From positions 1 to 64,000 of the forward strand of contig JAGVPB010000042.1 in assembly GCA_020052415.1 (NCBI GenBank): a stretch of DNA of 64,000 bases, in the 5' to 3' direction. Position 1 is the first letter of the stretch, and every line of letters starts with the position of its first letter. This stretch comes from Bacteroidales bacterium (GTDB lineage Bacteria > Bacteroidota > Bacteroidia > Bacteroidales > JAADJA01). Below are positions 32,981-40,533 of this stretch, piece after piece. The position numbers and the translations under genes were made by a program. Below the pieces are notes generated by a model. It saw only the letters and a list, made by a program, of their open reading frames with translations. It did no database searches and had not been told where the DNA came from.

Positions 32981-35065
32981 ATGAAAAAAACTGCAACTTT
33001 ACTAATTACAATATTTGCTTATTGTTTCTCTATGGCCCAGGTGGCTCCCGATAAATACTGGGTCAAATTCACTGACAAAAACAATTCTCCATATTCCATT
33101 AGTAATCCGGAAGCATTTCTTTCACAACAGGCCATTGACAGGCGTACTGCACAGGGAATTGCAATATTGGAAAATGACTTGCCTGTAAATTCAACATATA
33201 TTCAGGGTGTGGCCAGTACCGGAGCAACTGTTCTTAATGTTTCAAAATGGTATAATTCCGTCACCGTTTATACAACCAGTCAATCAGTGATTGATGCCAT
33301 TAACCTTTTACCCTATGTTTTATCAGTCGGAAAAGGCAATATCCTGGAAAAACCTGAAAAATCCGAAAAGCCATTTTTTGAAAATGAATCCTATGGTGAG
33401 AACCCTGAGGAAAATTTAATCATGGGCCCGGCTTCCGGTCAGAGTTATGACTATGGAATGGCATTTAACCAAATCAATATGCTTAATGGAATTGCAATGC
33501 ACGATTTGGGATTTGATGGATCAGGAATGACCATTGCCATTTTGGACGCCGGTTTTTTAAATACAAATATTATTGATGCATTTGACAGCCTCTGGAATAA
33601 CGGACAGATACTCGGAACCAGGGATTTTGTCAGTCCCCTGGCCCCTGATATTTTTGGGTCGCACTCCCATGGAACGAGCGTTCTCTCCACAATTGGAGCC
33701 AATTTACCAGGGCAAATGGTGGGTACTGCACCCAAGGCGGATTTCTGGCTTTTGCGATCCGAAGATGGTGCAACTGAATACCTTATAGAAGAACTCAACT
33801 GGGTGTCGGCTGCAGAATTTGCAGACAGCGTGGGAGCCGACGTGATTAATTCTTCTCTCGGATATACTACCTTTGATGACCCGGCGCAAAACCACACTTA
33901 CCAGGATATGGACGGTAATACCACACCGATAACCAACGGAGCCGATCTTGCTTCAAGTAAAGGAATGATCGTAGTGAACAGTGCAGGAAATTCCGGTGGA
34001 AGTTCCTGGCAATACATTGGTGCTCCGGCTGACGGTGACAGTGTATTTTCAATTGGAGCAGTGACAGCAAGCGGAAATTATGCATCCTTTAGTTCCACAG
34101 GTCCCACTTTTGATGGCCGGATCAAGCCCAATGTCGTTGCACAGGGTTCGGGAAGCACGGTCATCAGTGCATATTCAGGCAGTGTAACCACAGGCAGCGG
34201 AACTTCTTTTTCATCTCCCATCACAGCCGGTATGGTGGCTTGTTTGTGGCAGGCACATCAAAATAAGCGCAATACTCAAATTATGGAAGCCATTGAGCAG
34301 AGTGCATCCCTGGCGGGCAGTCCGAATTATCTGCTCGGCTACGGCATACCCGATTACTTTGATGCACACACCGCTTTATCTGCACCGGTGACTTATAACT
34401 TTACCCTTGAGGTTAAAGTTTTCCTCGAAGGACCCTTTAATGGTGTTAATATGAATCCGGATTTGAACAGCATTTTACCTTTAAACCAGCCATATAACGT
34501 TGCACCTTTCAACTATTCAGGAATAGAAAGTGTGGTTTCAATACCCACAACAGAAATCGTTGATTGGGTGCTGGTTGAACTGCGTGATGCTTCTTCTGCC
34601 GGCCTTGCCACAAATGCAACAGTTCTGGCAACGAAAGCGGCATTTGTAAAAGCTGATGGATCAGTAGTTGATTTGGATGGAATCAGCAACATTCAATTCA
34701 ACGTTACGGTCTCAAATAACCTTTACCTTGTCATCCGCCACAGGAATCATCTTGGCATTATTTCATCCAATGGATTAGTTGTTATAACCGATCACAGCGC
34801 TTATGATTTCACAACCGGAAGCTTGAAAGTTTTTGGAGGCGCAAATGGTTTTAAGGAATTAGTCACAGGCATCTGGGGAATGGTCGCCAGCGACGGCAAT
34901 GCAGATGGGACTATTAATGATCTTGACAAGCTTTCTGAGTGGCAAATTGATGCAGGACTTCAGGGTTATCTCTTCAGCGATTATAATATGGATGGACAGG
35001 TTTCGAACCAGGATAAAGATGAGAATTGGTTACCGAATGTGGGGTATAGTTCGCAGGTACCTTAA
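32981..35065 (+). CDS. Secreted S8 (subtilisin-like) serine protease with EF-hand/dockerin-like tail
   Basis: 694 residues. Signal peptide at 1-19 (MKKTATLLITIFAYCFSMA), propeptide to about 150, then the S8 domain with the triad Asp189 (AILDAGF), His230 (GSHSHGTS) and Ser409 (GTSFSSP), and oxyanion Asn337 in NSAGNSG. After the catalytic domain, a beta region (about 475-640) leads to two Asp-rich loops, DGNADGTINDLD and DYNMDGQVSNQD, that look like calcium-binding dockerin/EF-hand repeats. It should be an exported protease. No standard T9SS sorting domain is visible at the very end, so its release route is uncertain. Confidence 0.88.
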   Translation: MKKTATLLITIFAYCFSMAQVAPDKYWVKFTDKNNSPYSISNPEAFLSQQAIDRRTAQGIAILENDLPVNSTYIQGVASTGATVLNVSKWYNSVTVYTTSQSVIDAINLLPYVLSVGKGNILEKPEKSEKPFFENESYGENPEENLIMGPASGQSYDYGMAFNQINMLNGIAMHDLGFDGSGMTIAILDAGFLNTNIIDAFDSLWNNGQILGTRDFVSPLAPDIFGSHSHGTSVLSTIGANLPGQMVGTAPKADFWLLRSEDGATEYLIEELNWVSAAEFADSVGADVINSSLGYTTFDDPAQNHTYQDMDGNTTPITNGADLASSKGMIVVNSAGNSGGSSWQYIGAPADGDSVFSIGAVTASGNYASFSSTGPTFDGRIKPNVVAQGSGSTVISAYSGSVTTGSGTSFSSPITAGMVACLWQAHQNKRNTQIMEAIEQSASLAGSPNYLLGYGIPDYFDAHTALSAPVTYNFTLEVKVFLEGPFNGVNMNPDLNSILPLNQPYNVAPFNYSGIESVVSIPTTEIVDWVLVELRDASSAGLATNATVLATKAAFVKADGSVVDLDGISNIQFNVTVSNNLYLVIRHRNHLGIISSNGLVVITDHSAYDFTTGSLKVFGGANGFKELVTGIWGMVASDGNADGTINDLDKLSEWQIDAGLQGYLFSDYNMDGQVSNQDKDENWLPNVGYSSQVP

Positions 35066-35094
35066 AATACTTTCAGGTCAACAAATGCTTTATT

Positions 35095-35142
35095 TAGCAC
35101 TAGTCCTGCTAACCCACTGACTGGGCTGAAAGACTGGTGCTA
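35095..35142. repeat. Imperfect stem-loop after the subtilase gene
   Basis: Arms TAGCACTAGTC (35095-35105) and GACTGGTGCTA (35132-35142) pair over 11 positions with one wobble around a 26-base loop. No T-run follows. It could aid 3'-end formation or be a relic of a dispersed palindrome. Confidence 0.35.
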
Positions 35143-35198
35143 TTTGGGTTGGTTAATTTCCCAATCTATTAGCTAAAGGTAATGATGCCAGTAAGGCA

Positions 35199-35360
35199 TT
35201 ATTGTCCAATTGGTTTAAGGCCACTTGCTTTTATGCGTGAATCAATATACTTTTTGAACTCCTCAAATGTCATATTTTGAGTTTCAGAGCTTATTTTATC
35301 ACGAATCTCCCGCATCATACTTACTGCGTCAAATGTTTTTTCTTTTTTTTTAGTCTTCAT
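35199..35360 (-). CDS. Small antitoxin-like protein paired with the PIN toxin
   Basis: 53 residues, beginning MKTKKKEKTFDAVSMMREIR and continuing with an acidic helical part (TFEEFKKYID) and a basic tail SRIKASGLKPIGQ. The basic start plus the FDAVxMMRxIRDKIS pattern fits short antitoxins that accompany PIN-domain toxins in Bacteroidetes and cyanobacteria. The start codon lies inside the 3' end of the PIN gene, overlapping by 11 bases, so translation should be coupled with toxin first, antitoxin second. Assigned by position and pattern rather than by a known family name. Confidence 0.65.
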   Translation of the reverse strand: MKTKKKEKTFDAVSMMREIRDKISSETQNMTFEEFKKYIDSRIKASGLKPIGQ

Positions 35361-35811
35361 AATTTATTAAATCTTTAGGACTTCTAATTTCAATCATTGG
35401 GTACCCATATCTATAATTAACAGAATTATACCCCTTAATTCTATCAAGGTTCACAATATGTTTAAAATTCCAACTTGCTAATACATCAACCCTGTAAATT
35501 GTGGCTAAGGCAATGTGCCTGCAATCTTCAAGGCTTGTTTTTCCGACAACTTTTTCAGCTATATACCTGTTGGCTAGTTGAATAGCTTCCTCAGTTAATT
35601 GCACGCGCTCAAATTTGTCCGGAGAAAAATTATACAATAATTCCCTGACATTCCGGGGTGCTCCGGTCAATTCCAAATCAAGTAAGTCTGAAATGACTAA
35701 AACAATTTCATTATTCTCCAGTCTTTCAAATAGTCTTTTTGTTGTTTCACTGAATTCCTCGTCAAAGTACCCACCGACTACTGATGTATCAATGTAAATC
35801 CTCTGTCTCAT
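35350..35811 (-). CDS. PIN-domain toxin (VapC-like)
   Basis: 153 residues from the ATG at 35811, preferred over 35826 because a -7 box at 35824-35831 would place transcription start after the upstream codon. PIN-domain acidic residues are visible: Asp in RIYIDTSVVGGYF, the Glu/Asp of LLDLELTG, and Asp in SLEDCRHIALAT, followed by SWNFKHIV. VapC-type PIN proteins are Mg-dependent ribonucleases. It overlaps the small downstream gene at 35199-35360, the likely antitoxin. Many solitary PIN genes of this subtype are annotated as nucleic-acid-binding proteins. Confidence 0.8.
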   Translation of the reverse strand: MRQRIYIDTSVVGGYFDEEFSETTKRLFERLENNEIVLVISDLLDLELTGAPRNVRELLYNFSPDKFERVQLTEEAIQLANRYIAEKVVGKTSLEDCRHIALATIYRVDVLASWNFKHIVNLDRIKGYNSVNYRYGYPMIEIRSPKDLINYED

Positions 35812-35823
35812 AAAATGTTTTGA

Positions 35824-35831
35824 CAAATTTA
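35824..35831 (-). promoter_or_regulatory. -7 box TAAATTTG for the PIN toxin operon
   Basis: An exact TAnnTTTG on the minus strand, 13 bases upstream of the ATG at 35811; the leader would be only a few bases long. Confidence 0.5.
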
Positions 35832-36219
35832 CGATTTTATTTATCAGAATATAATCTTTGACTGTGTGGTTTTTTTGATGTAATTACATGTTTTGCCAGC
35901 TTTTATTTAACTGGCACATGTCCTGCTATCGCACATGTCTGGGCTTGAAGATTGTCACCAGATGAGAGATCGACTCTTTATCGGTACAGCTTAGGGTCGT
36001 GAAATTTGTTGTTTTAATTCAGATATTCTAAACGATAGCTATGGTTACGATGAAGAATATGGTTTATCGGTACGTTGTTTGAAATATTGATTTATTATTC
36101 TAAATTATCCTATAAAATGCTTATTGTGACCTGGTTTCTGAAAAGTGAACCGGTTTTCTTATTTAACGTGCTGTATTGAATATTCTGTGTTGGCCAATTA
36201 ACTTTAGGAATGAATAAAA
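35832..36219. other. Intergenic stretch, nothing clear
   Basis: Nearly 390 bases without a convincing gene, promoter or terminator. A fragment at about 36035-36065 could read NDSYGYDEEYGL in one frame, perhaps a remnant of a coding sequence, but it is too short to assign. Confidence 0.3.
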
Positions 36220-36669
36220 TTATTTTAACTCCCTGGATAATAGAATATGAGAAACATCTTTACCTAAAGATTTTTCATAAATTATTTTATTATTTTCAGG
36301 TAAAACAACGTTATTAAAATCCCTTAAATCATTGATGTTGGTATGATGGTATCTAATATATACTTCTGTGCAAATGTCCTTTGCCAAAATCATAATGCTT
36401 CCATCCACATCTACTTTTGTTAAATCTTCAAAACTAAGAGTCCAGCTTCTAATAGATTCATTTCCTCTTGCCAAATAAAAAACTATAGCATTTTCACTAT
36501 TATAAGTTTTATAATACTCTAAATTTAACGACTTCAAAATTGTGTCTATTTCTTTTTTATATTTACCTATCAAATTTTGAGCAATCGTAAGATCGTCTAT
36601 TTGGCTAAAAAGTATTTTTGAACAACAAAAAACAAGTGTCAAAATAATAAATATCCTTTTTATAGTCAT
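36220..36669 (-). CDS. Secreted hypothetical protein
   Basis: 149 residues. MTIKRIFIILTLVFCCSKILFS is a signal peptide. The mature part begins QIDDLTIAQNLIGKYKKEID and contains VDGSIMILAKDICTEVYIRY; no known domain is recognised. A -7 box lies 43 bases upstream. It is a single gene with AT-rich flanks in a region of accessory character. Confidence 0.55.
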   Translation of the reverse strand: MTIKRIFIILTLVFCCSKILFSQIDDLTIAQNLIGKYKKEIDTILKSLNLEYYKTYNSENAIVFYLARGNESIRSWTLSFEDLTKVDVDGSIMILAKDICTEVYIRYHHTNINDLRDFNNVVLPENNKIIYEKSLGKDVSHILLSRELK

Positions 36670-36711
36670 TTCGTTAATTATTAATTCATGAATCTTTTCT
36701 TCAAAGATAAA

Positions 36712-36719
36712 AAAAGATA
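36712..36719 (-). promoter_or_regulatory. -7 box TATCTTTG for the secreted hypothetical gene
   Basis: An exact TAnnTTTG on the minus strand, 43 bases upstream of the ATG at 36669. Confidence 0.45.
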
Positions 36720-37078
36720 TTTACAGCCGATATCTGAGCCTTTAAATTATCTTAAAATGTAAACCACAAAAAAGCACTGATTTGATTTCACTGTTAGCTT
36801 ATTAACTTTCATTTGAGTCGGAAATTCAAGCAGAGGGTGGCGACCTTACCGATGTTTATCAGGTAGTATAAATTTCTCAATTAGCATTATTGTATGGTTC
36901 ATTATAGTTGTTTTTCTATAAAACTAAATTGCAGAAAGGTTAATAAAGAATACATAAATTGGTAGTTTCCTGTCAGGATTCATTCAACAATTTTCAATTT
37001 CAATGGTTTACAATTAATGGGAAGCGTCAGAATTTTAAAGGATAAAACAGATGCTGCCCAAAGCCTTGCAATGAATAG
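36720..37078. other. Intergenic stretch, nothing clear
   Basis: About 360 AT-rich bases with no convincing ORF or promoter box; it ends at the hairpin at 37079. Confidence 0.3.
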
Positions 37079-37098
37079 CCACGACCTTCAGGTCGTGG
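37079..37098. repeat. 20-bp palindrome CCACGACC-TTCA-GGTCGTGG
   Basis: A perfect 8-bp stem with a TTCA loop, 36 bp upstream of the PCD gene. No T-run follows. It could be a structured 5' leader for that gene, or a member of a dispersed palindrome family; there is only one copy in this window. Confidence 0.55.
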
Positions 37099-37134
37099 TA
37101 TATGAGTTAGTAAATTATTAAACTTAGAACTACT

Positions 37135-37470
37135 ATGGAACTAAAACAAATGAAATGTGTTCCCTGCGAGGGGGGCGTTAAACCTTTGAAAGGCCAGACT
37201 ATTACGGATTATTTGAATAAACTGGATTCGGGATGGAATGTTGTTGGGGAAAAGATGATCAGGAAGGAATTTACTTTTATAAATTTCAGGCATGGAATGG
37301 CTTTCCTCAACAAGATTGCGGCGATTGCAGAACAGGAAGGCCATCACCCGGATGTCTGTATCAGCTATTCCAAAGTTCAGGTCGAACTATTTACACATGC
37401 TATTAATGGGCTATCGGAGAACGATTTTATCCTTGCCGCAAAAATTGATGATATAATTCTGCAGGGGTAA
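37135..37470 (+). CDS. Pterin-4a-carbinolamine dehydratase (PCD/DCoH)
   Basis: 111 residues. The family motif EGHHPDVCISYSKVQVEL is clear, with the two His that act in dehydration of 4a-hydroxytetrahydropterin, and the N-terminal CVPCEGG is typical of bacterial PCD. The enzyme recycles tetrahydrobiopterin or supports folate and molybdopterin-related metabolism. No aromatic amino acid hydroxylase is nearby. It is a single gene; the hairpin at 37079 lies in its upstream region. Confidence 0.9.
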   Translation: MELKQMKCVPCEGGVKPLKGQTITDYLNKLDSGWNVVGEKMIRKEFTFINFRHGMAFLNKIAAIAEQEGHHPDVCISYSKVQVELFTHAINGLSENDFILAAKIDDIILQG

Positions 37471-37531
37471 CCATTTCAAAATCGCAGAATTAAAAAAAGA
37501 CCTACAGATTTGTAAACCTTTTATTTTCAAA

Positions 37532-37610
37532 GAGCGGGAAATCCCGCCAGAGGCAGGACGACCCTCAGCTTGGGATCCCGCCAACGGCGGGACTACCAAC
37601 TGAGCTACTC
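37532..37610 (-). pseudogene. Decayed tRNA-Gly copy A, two arms replaced by 17-bp palindromes
   Basis: On the minus strand it reads GAGTAGCTCAGTTGGTAG, a 17-mer palindrome (37576-37592, TCCCGCCAACGGCGGGA on plus), TCCCAAGCTGAGGGTCG, a second 17-mer (37542-37558, TCCCGCCAGAGGCAGGA on plus), then TTTCCCGCTC. All the tRNA segments match the intact tRNA-Gly at 37655-37727. The first palindrome stands exactly where AGCATCAGCT is in the real tRNA; the second stands exactly where the T-arm is. The 5' acceptor half is also lost, so it cannot be a working tRNA. A terminator-like stretch (TGTAGGTC then a T-run) follows on the minus strand. Confidence 0.8.
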
Positions 37611-37613
37611 TAA

Positions 37614-37643
37614 ATAAAAAAGACCTGCATTTTAACAGGTCTT
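37614..37643 (-). terminator. Rho-independent terminator of tRNA-Gly
   Basis: On the minus strand AAGACCTG, loop TTAAAATG, CAGGTCTT and a T-run. It lies 12 bases past the tRNA 3' end. A similar, more decayed stretch follows copy A at about 37489-37520, so the unit that was duplicated included the terminator. Confidence 0.8.
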
Positions 37644-37654
37644 CCATTCTTTTG

Positions 37655-37727
37655 AGCGGGAAACGGGATTCGAACCCGCGACCCTCAGCTTGGGAAGCTG
37701 ATGCTCTACCAACTGAGCTACTCCCGC
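37655..37727 (-). tRNA. tRNA-Gly (anticodon CCC)
   Basis: 73 nt. Acceptor GCGGGAG pairs with TTCCCGC (one G-U); D-arm AGCTCAGTTGGTAGAGC; anticodon stem TCAGC/GCTGA with loop TTCCCAA, anticodon CCC at plus-strand 37692-37694; T-arm CGGGTTCGAATCCCG. CCA is not encoded. It reads GGG codons. It is flanked on both sides by decayed copies that carry 17-bp palindromes. Confidence 0.93.
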
Positions 37728-37745
37728 TTAAATTGTTTATATTAT

Positions 37746-37798
37746 CCCTCAGCCTGGGATCTCGCCGACGGCGAGACTACCAACTGAGCTACTCCCGC
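37746..37798 (-). pseudogene. Decayed tRNA-Gly copy B with a 17-bp palindrome
   Basis: On the minus strand GCGGGAGTAGCTCAGTTGG plus TAG, then the palindrome TCTCGCCGTCGGCGAGA (37760-37776 on plus), then TCCCAGGCTGAGGG, after which tRNA similarity ends. The acceptor 5' half and D-arm are intact. The palindrome occupies the same junction as in copy A, between GGTAG and TCCCA, but its third stem pair is T-A instead of C-G, so the two copies differ by a compensated change. Confidence 0.8.
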
Positions 37799-37846
37799 AA
37801 CAGACTCTGCAAAAATATTAAAAATCCGTTCGGGCAGCAACCCGGT

Positions 37847-38524
37847 TCAAAATTTTCCAAATTTTAAAGCTATTCCAAAGGAAAAACCGGTCAGGTCCGG
37901 ACTTATATCAACATAATCGTTACCATTCCACGTTTGCAGCACTACATCGGTTGTATATCTGTAATAACATCCCAGGCCAATCCGGAAGAATTTGACTAAA
38001 TTCAATTCAATCTCGACTCCGGGTTCGACAACAAAATAAGCTGCGGCATCTTCCGAATAATAATTCGCTGACGGGTCGTTATAAATGCTCCATTGTTCCC
38101 TGATATTTGCAACGCCCCCGGCACCAATAAGTACCGGAAATGAAACATGAACCGGAAGTTTAGCGCCAATGACGGGTTCAATGATCAATCCGCCATAGCC
38201 ACCGGCAAGAGAATAAGGATTATCCTTATCATCGTTTTGTTTTTCGAACCTAAGCTCATTGGCGAATCCATAGCCTCCGATTCCTATCCCTATCCCGTGA
38301 TTGATCAGCCATACGCCGCGTATTCCGGCCAGGAAGGCGTCTTTGTTGTCCACCTGTGAATAATTCAGTAGTATTCCGCCATACCCTCCATGAATGATCT
38401 TGTTGTTGTTTTTGTTTCCATTGAAAATGGTTCTCATTTCCTGGGTTGTTCTCGTCTTTTCTTCTTGTGATATCCCCAGTGCGACTATCATTAATGACAA
38501 TAATACCAAAATAGTTTTTTTCAT
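37847..38524 (-). CDS. Outer-membrane beta-barrel protein
   Basis: 225 residues. Signal peptide MKKTILVLLSLMIVALGIS; the mature part has alternating hydrophobic strands rich in Gly and aromatic residues (GIGIGIGGYGFANELRFE, SLAGGYGGLIIEPVIG, RIGLGCYYRYTT) and ends with the aromatic LKFGKF typical for insertion by BAM. Predicted eight or more strands. It lies 13 bp after another predicted barrel gene on the same strand, so the two are probably co-transcribed. Role unknown. Confidence 0.7.
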   Translation of the reverse strand: MKKTILVLLSLMIVALGISQEEKTRTTQEMRTIFNGNKNNNKIIHGGYGGILLNYSQVDNKDAFLAGIRGVWLINHGIGIGIGGYGFANELRFEKQNDDKDNPYSLAGGYGGLIIEPVIGAKLPVHVSFPVLIGAGGVANIREQWSIYNDPSANYYSEDAAAYFVVEPGVEIELNLVKFFRIGLGCYYRYTTDVVLQTWNGNDYVDISPDLTGFSFGIALKFGKF

Positions 38525-38537
38525 TTTATATAATTTT

Positions 38538-39047
38538 TTAGTTGTTTAAAACATATCGGACTGTAAACCCAATATCCCAAAAGTCAATCCTGAAAATCTT
38601 CTCGCCGAAAAGCTCGAAATAAGGTTTATAATCGAGGCTGACCTGGAAAGGAACCGATTCGAAATGATATTCGATTCCTACGTTCAGATCGGCACCGACT
38701 ACAGGTGACACAACCTTGCGGTTTGAATAGTATGAAATCCCGTCAACAACTTTTGTTTCCTCAGTTGTATATCTTTCAAAGCCGGCGTGTGCACCCAGCC
38801 CTGAAAACATAAATAAATTTGATATCCTGCTGGTTTGTATCGGCTTATATCTTTGTATGAGTCCTGTCAGCTTAAATCCGTTGCGCTGAAAACCCGGTAT
38901 GATCTCAACTGCACTATAATCATCGTCTATCAGCTTGATTGATATTCCTGAAATTCCGCCGCTCCTGAGACCTGCTGATGATATTTCATGCTGAGCCGAC
39001 AGGCCAAAAGCAATAAGTATGATAACAAGGGTACCTAAATATTTCAT
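38538..39047 (-). CDS. Outer-membrane beta-barrel protein
   Basis: 169 residues, signal peptide MKYLGTLVIILIAFGLSA. Strand-like segments such as MFSGLGAHAGFERYTT, VVGADLNVGIEYHF and PFQVSLDYKPYFELFG alternate hydrophobic and polar residues, and the C-terminus ends FTVRYVLNN. It resembles small OmpA/OmpW-like barrels. It is the first gene of a pair with the barrel gene at 37847-38524. Function unknown. Confidence 0.65.
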   Translation of the reverse strand: MKYLGTLVIILIAFGLSAQHEISSAGLRSGGISGISIKLIDDDYSAVEIIPGFQRNGFKLTGLIQRYKPIQTSRISNLFMFSGLGAHAGFERYTTEETKVVDGISYYSNRKVVSPVVGADLNVGIEYHFESVPFQVSLDYKPYFELFGEKIFRIDFWDIGFTVRYVLNN

Positions 39048-39138
39048 CTTAAATCCTGATTTTACAATTTGATTGACAAATTAAAATATTAATGGTCGCA
39101 TTCTGATACAAAATGAATAAGATAAAACCTATAAGTTT

Positions 39139-39182
39139 AGGAAGTATAAGGATGTATGGGTATAAGGGTATATGGGTAAAAG
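39139..39182. repeat. G-rich TATAAGGG/TATATGGG tract
   Basis: Words GTATAAGGAT, GTATGGG, TATAAGGG, TATATGGG follow with a period of 8-9 bp. The GGGTATAA word also occurs in the repeats at 22.9 and 23.27 kb. Confidence 0.5.
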
Positions 39183-39240
39183 GCATGAGGACATACCTGA
39201 AATTCCGGACTATGCTTGCCACTCTTTACCCCTAAAATTC

Positions 39241-39370
39241 TTATTTCTTTTATTTCTCTCATTCCTCCTATTTCCCTTATTTCCCCTATTTCCCTTATTT
39301 TCCTTATTTCCCCTATTTCCTCTATTTCCCCTATCTCCCCTATACCCCTATTTCCCCTATTCCCCTTTTT
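39241..39370. repeat. 9-bp pyrimidine minisatellite (YTATTTCCC)
   Basis: About 12 nine-base units in exact phase (for example CTATTTCCC, TTATTTCCC, CTATTTCCC, TTATTTTCC, TTATTTCCC, CTATTTCCT) followed by slipped copies. The other strand is GGGAAATAG, almost all purine. Frames through it give FPL/LFP repeats and are not considered genes. It lies downstream of the DUF4097-type gene. Confidence 0.85.
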
Positions 39371-39432
39371 CCATTATTTCCATTTTGTTAAAATCTATCC
39401 CGTATTCAGTATAACCTGTTTGAATTAATAAT

Positions 39433-40533
39433 TCAAGGCATATCCCTGAAAGAAATTTTTCCGGAAACTATTTTAATATTTATCTTTCCCTTTTTCAAGG
39501 TGCTGTTCCCGGTTACTCCTTTAGTTTGAAACTGATCGGTCTTCTTATCAATAGTCTCCGTATTAAGTCCCGGATAATTCTCCGGACTTGTTATCACCGT
39601 TGAACCTGTGTGCGTTATATTGACCCCAAAAGAAGCATACACGGGAAGTTTCAGAAGAATATCAGAATAGTTTGAGCCTATTTCAATTAAACTGAATCCG
39701 GGATTGACGGCTTCCAGTTTAATTTCTCCATAATCCGAATTAAGGTTCAAATCGGACATAAAGTTTTTAAAAGTTAGATAGGAAAAAGATGATTCGCCTG
39801 TAATACTTGTAACATCGCCGATATAATATTTATCCCTCCGTGAATTTAAATCGAGCGCACCTATTTTAGAAATATTGAGTGTGGATGATTTGCTTTCAAC
39901 ATTAAGGGAAACTGCGCTTCCAAGCTCAAGCTCACTGTAGTTGAGGTTCAGTTTTCCGGAATCTATGTAATTTATCGAGGCATTGCCAAAGCTGATATTC
40001 AGATCGGCCGTACCTTTCAGGTTATTTGCCTTGAAATCTCCGTTTGAAAGTATAACAGTTGTTTTACCAGTATGATCTGTTGAATATATGTTACCGAATT
40101 TGTTTTCGAGTTTGATGTTCATATATTGAGGCAGGTAAATGGCATAGTCAATCTGGACTTTTGTCCCGCTGCTGAAAAACGTATTGGCCAGGTCAGTAAC
40201 TTCAGCCCAGAATGCTCCCTGCTGGTTAAGTCTCGTACGTGCAATTACATAATATTTTGAATCGGAAAACTCAAAATCTATATATTCGAAAATCTTATCA
40301 ACCTTGGCTTCCTTGCTTGCTTTAATCTGGATGTTGAGATTGATTTTAACGGAATCTTCATCCCAGATAAAGAGCTGGATATTGCCGTATTTGTTGTACA
40401 CTTCGAGAGTGGTTTCCTTAGTGACCCCATACGTTTTTATTTCGTGCCTGCTTCGCTCAAATACCTGTGAAAACGCAACTACCGGCAACATGGCGCTGCA
40501 AACGGACATAAATAAAATTACCTTATATTTCAT
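39433..40533 (-). CDS. DUF4097/GIN-type beta-helix protein, secreted
   Basis: 366 residues from the ATG at 40533, which gives the signal peptide MKYKVILFMSVCSAMLPVVA; an ATG eight codons earlier is possible. The mature protein consists of short strands that form a right-handed beta-helix-like adhesin head (NKYGNIQLFIWDED, ENKFGNIYSTDHTG, NYSELELGSAVSLNVES, SDYGEIKLEAVN), matching DUF4097/auto-transporter-adhesin-like domains. It overlaps the anti-sigma gene by 11 bases and closes the operon sigma-anti-sigma-DUF4097. It may be a periplasmic sensor or envelope stress target. No catalytic site. Confidence 0.75.
   Translation of the reverse strand: MKYKVILFMSVCSAMLPVVAFSQVFERSRHEIKTYGVTKETTLEVYNKYGNIQLFIWDEDSVKINLNIQIKASKEAKVDKIFEYIDFEFSDSKYYVIARTRLNQQGAFWAEVTDLANTFFSSGTKVQIDYAIYLPQYMNIKLENKFGNIYSTDHTGKTTVILSNGDFKANNLKGTADLNISFGNASINYIDSGKLNLNYSELELGSAVSLNVESKSSTLNISKIGALDLNSRRDKYYIGDVTSITGESSFSYLTFKNFMSDLNLNSDYGEIKLEAVNPGFSLIEIGSNYSDILLKLPVYASFGVNITHTGSTVITSPENYPGLNTETIDKKTDQFQTKGVTGNSTLKKGKINIKIVSGKISFRDMP

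Noticed and set aside
39172-39428. Frames encoding FPL/LFP repeats
   Set aside because: They come from the 9-bp minisatellite; the amino-acid repeat is a by-product of the DNA repeat.
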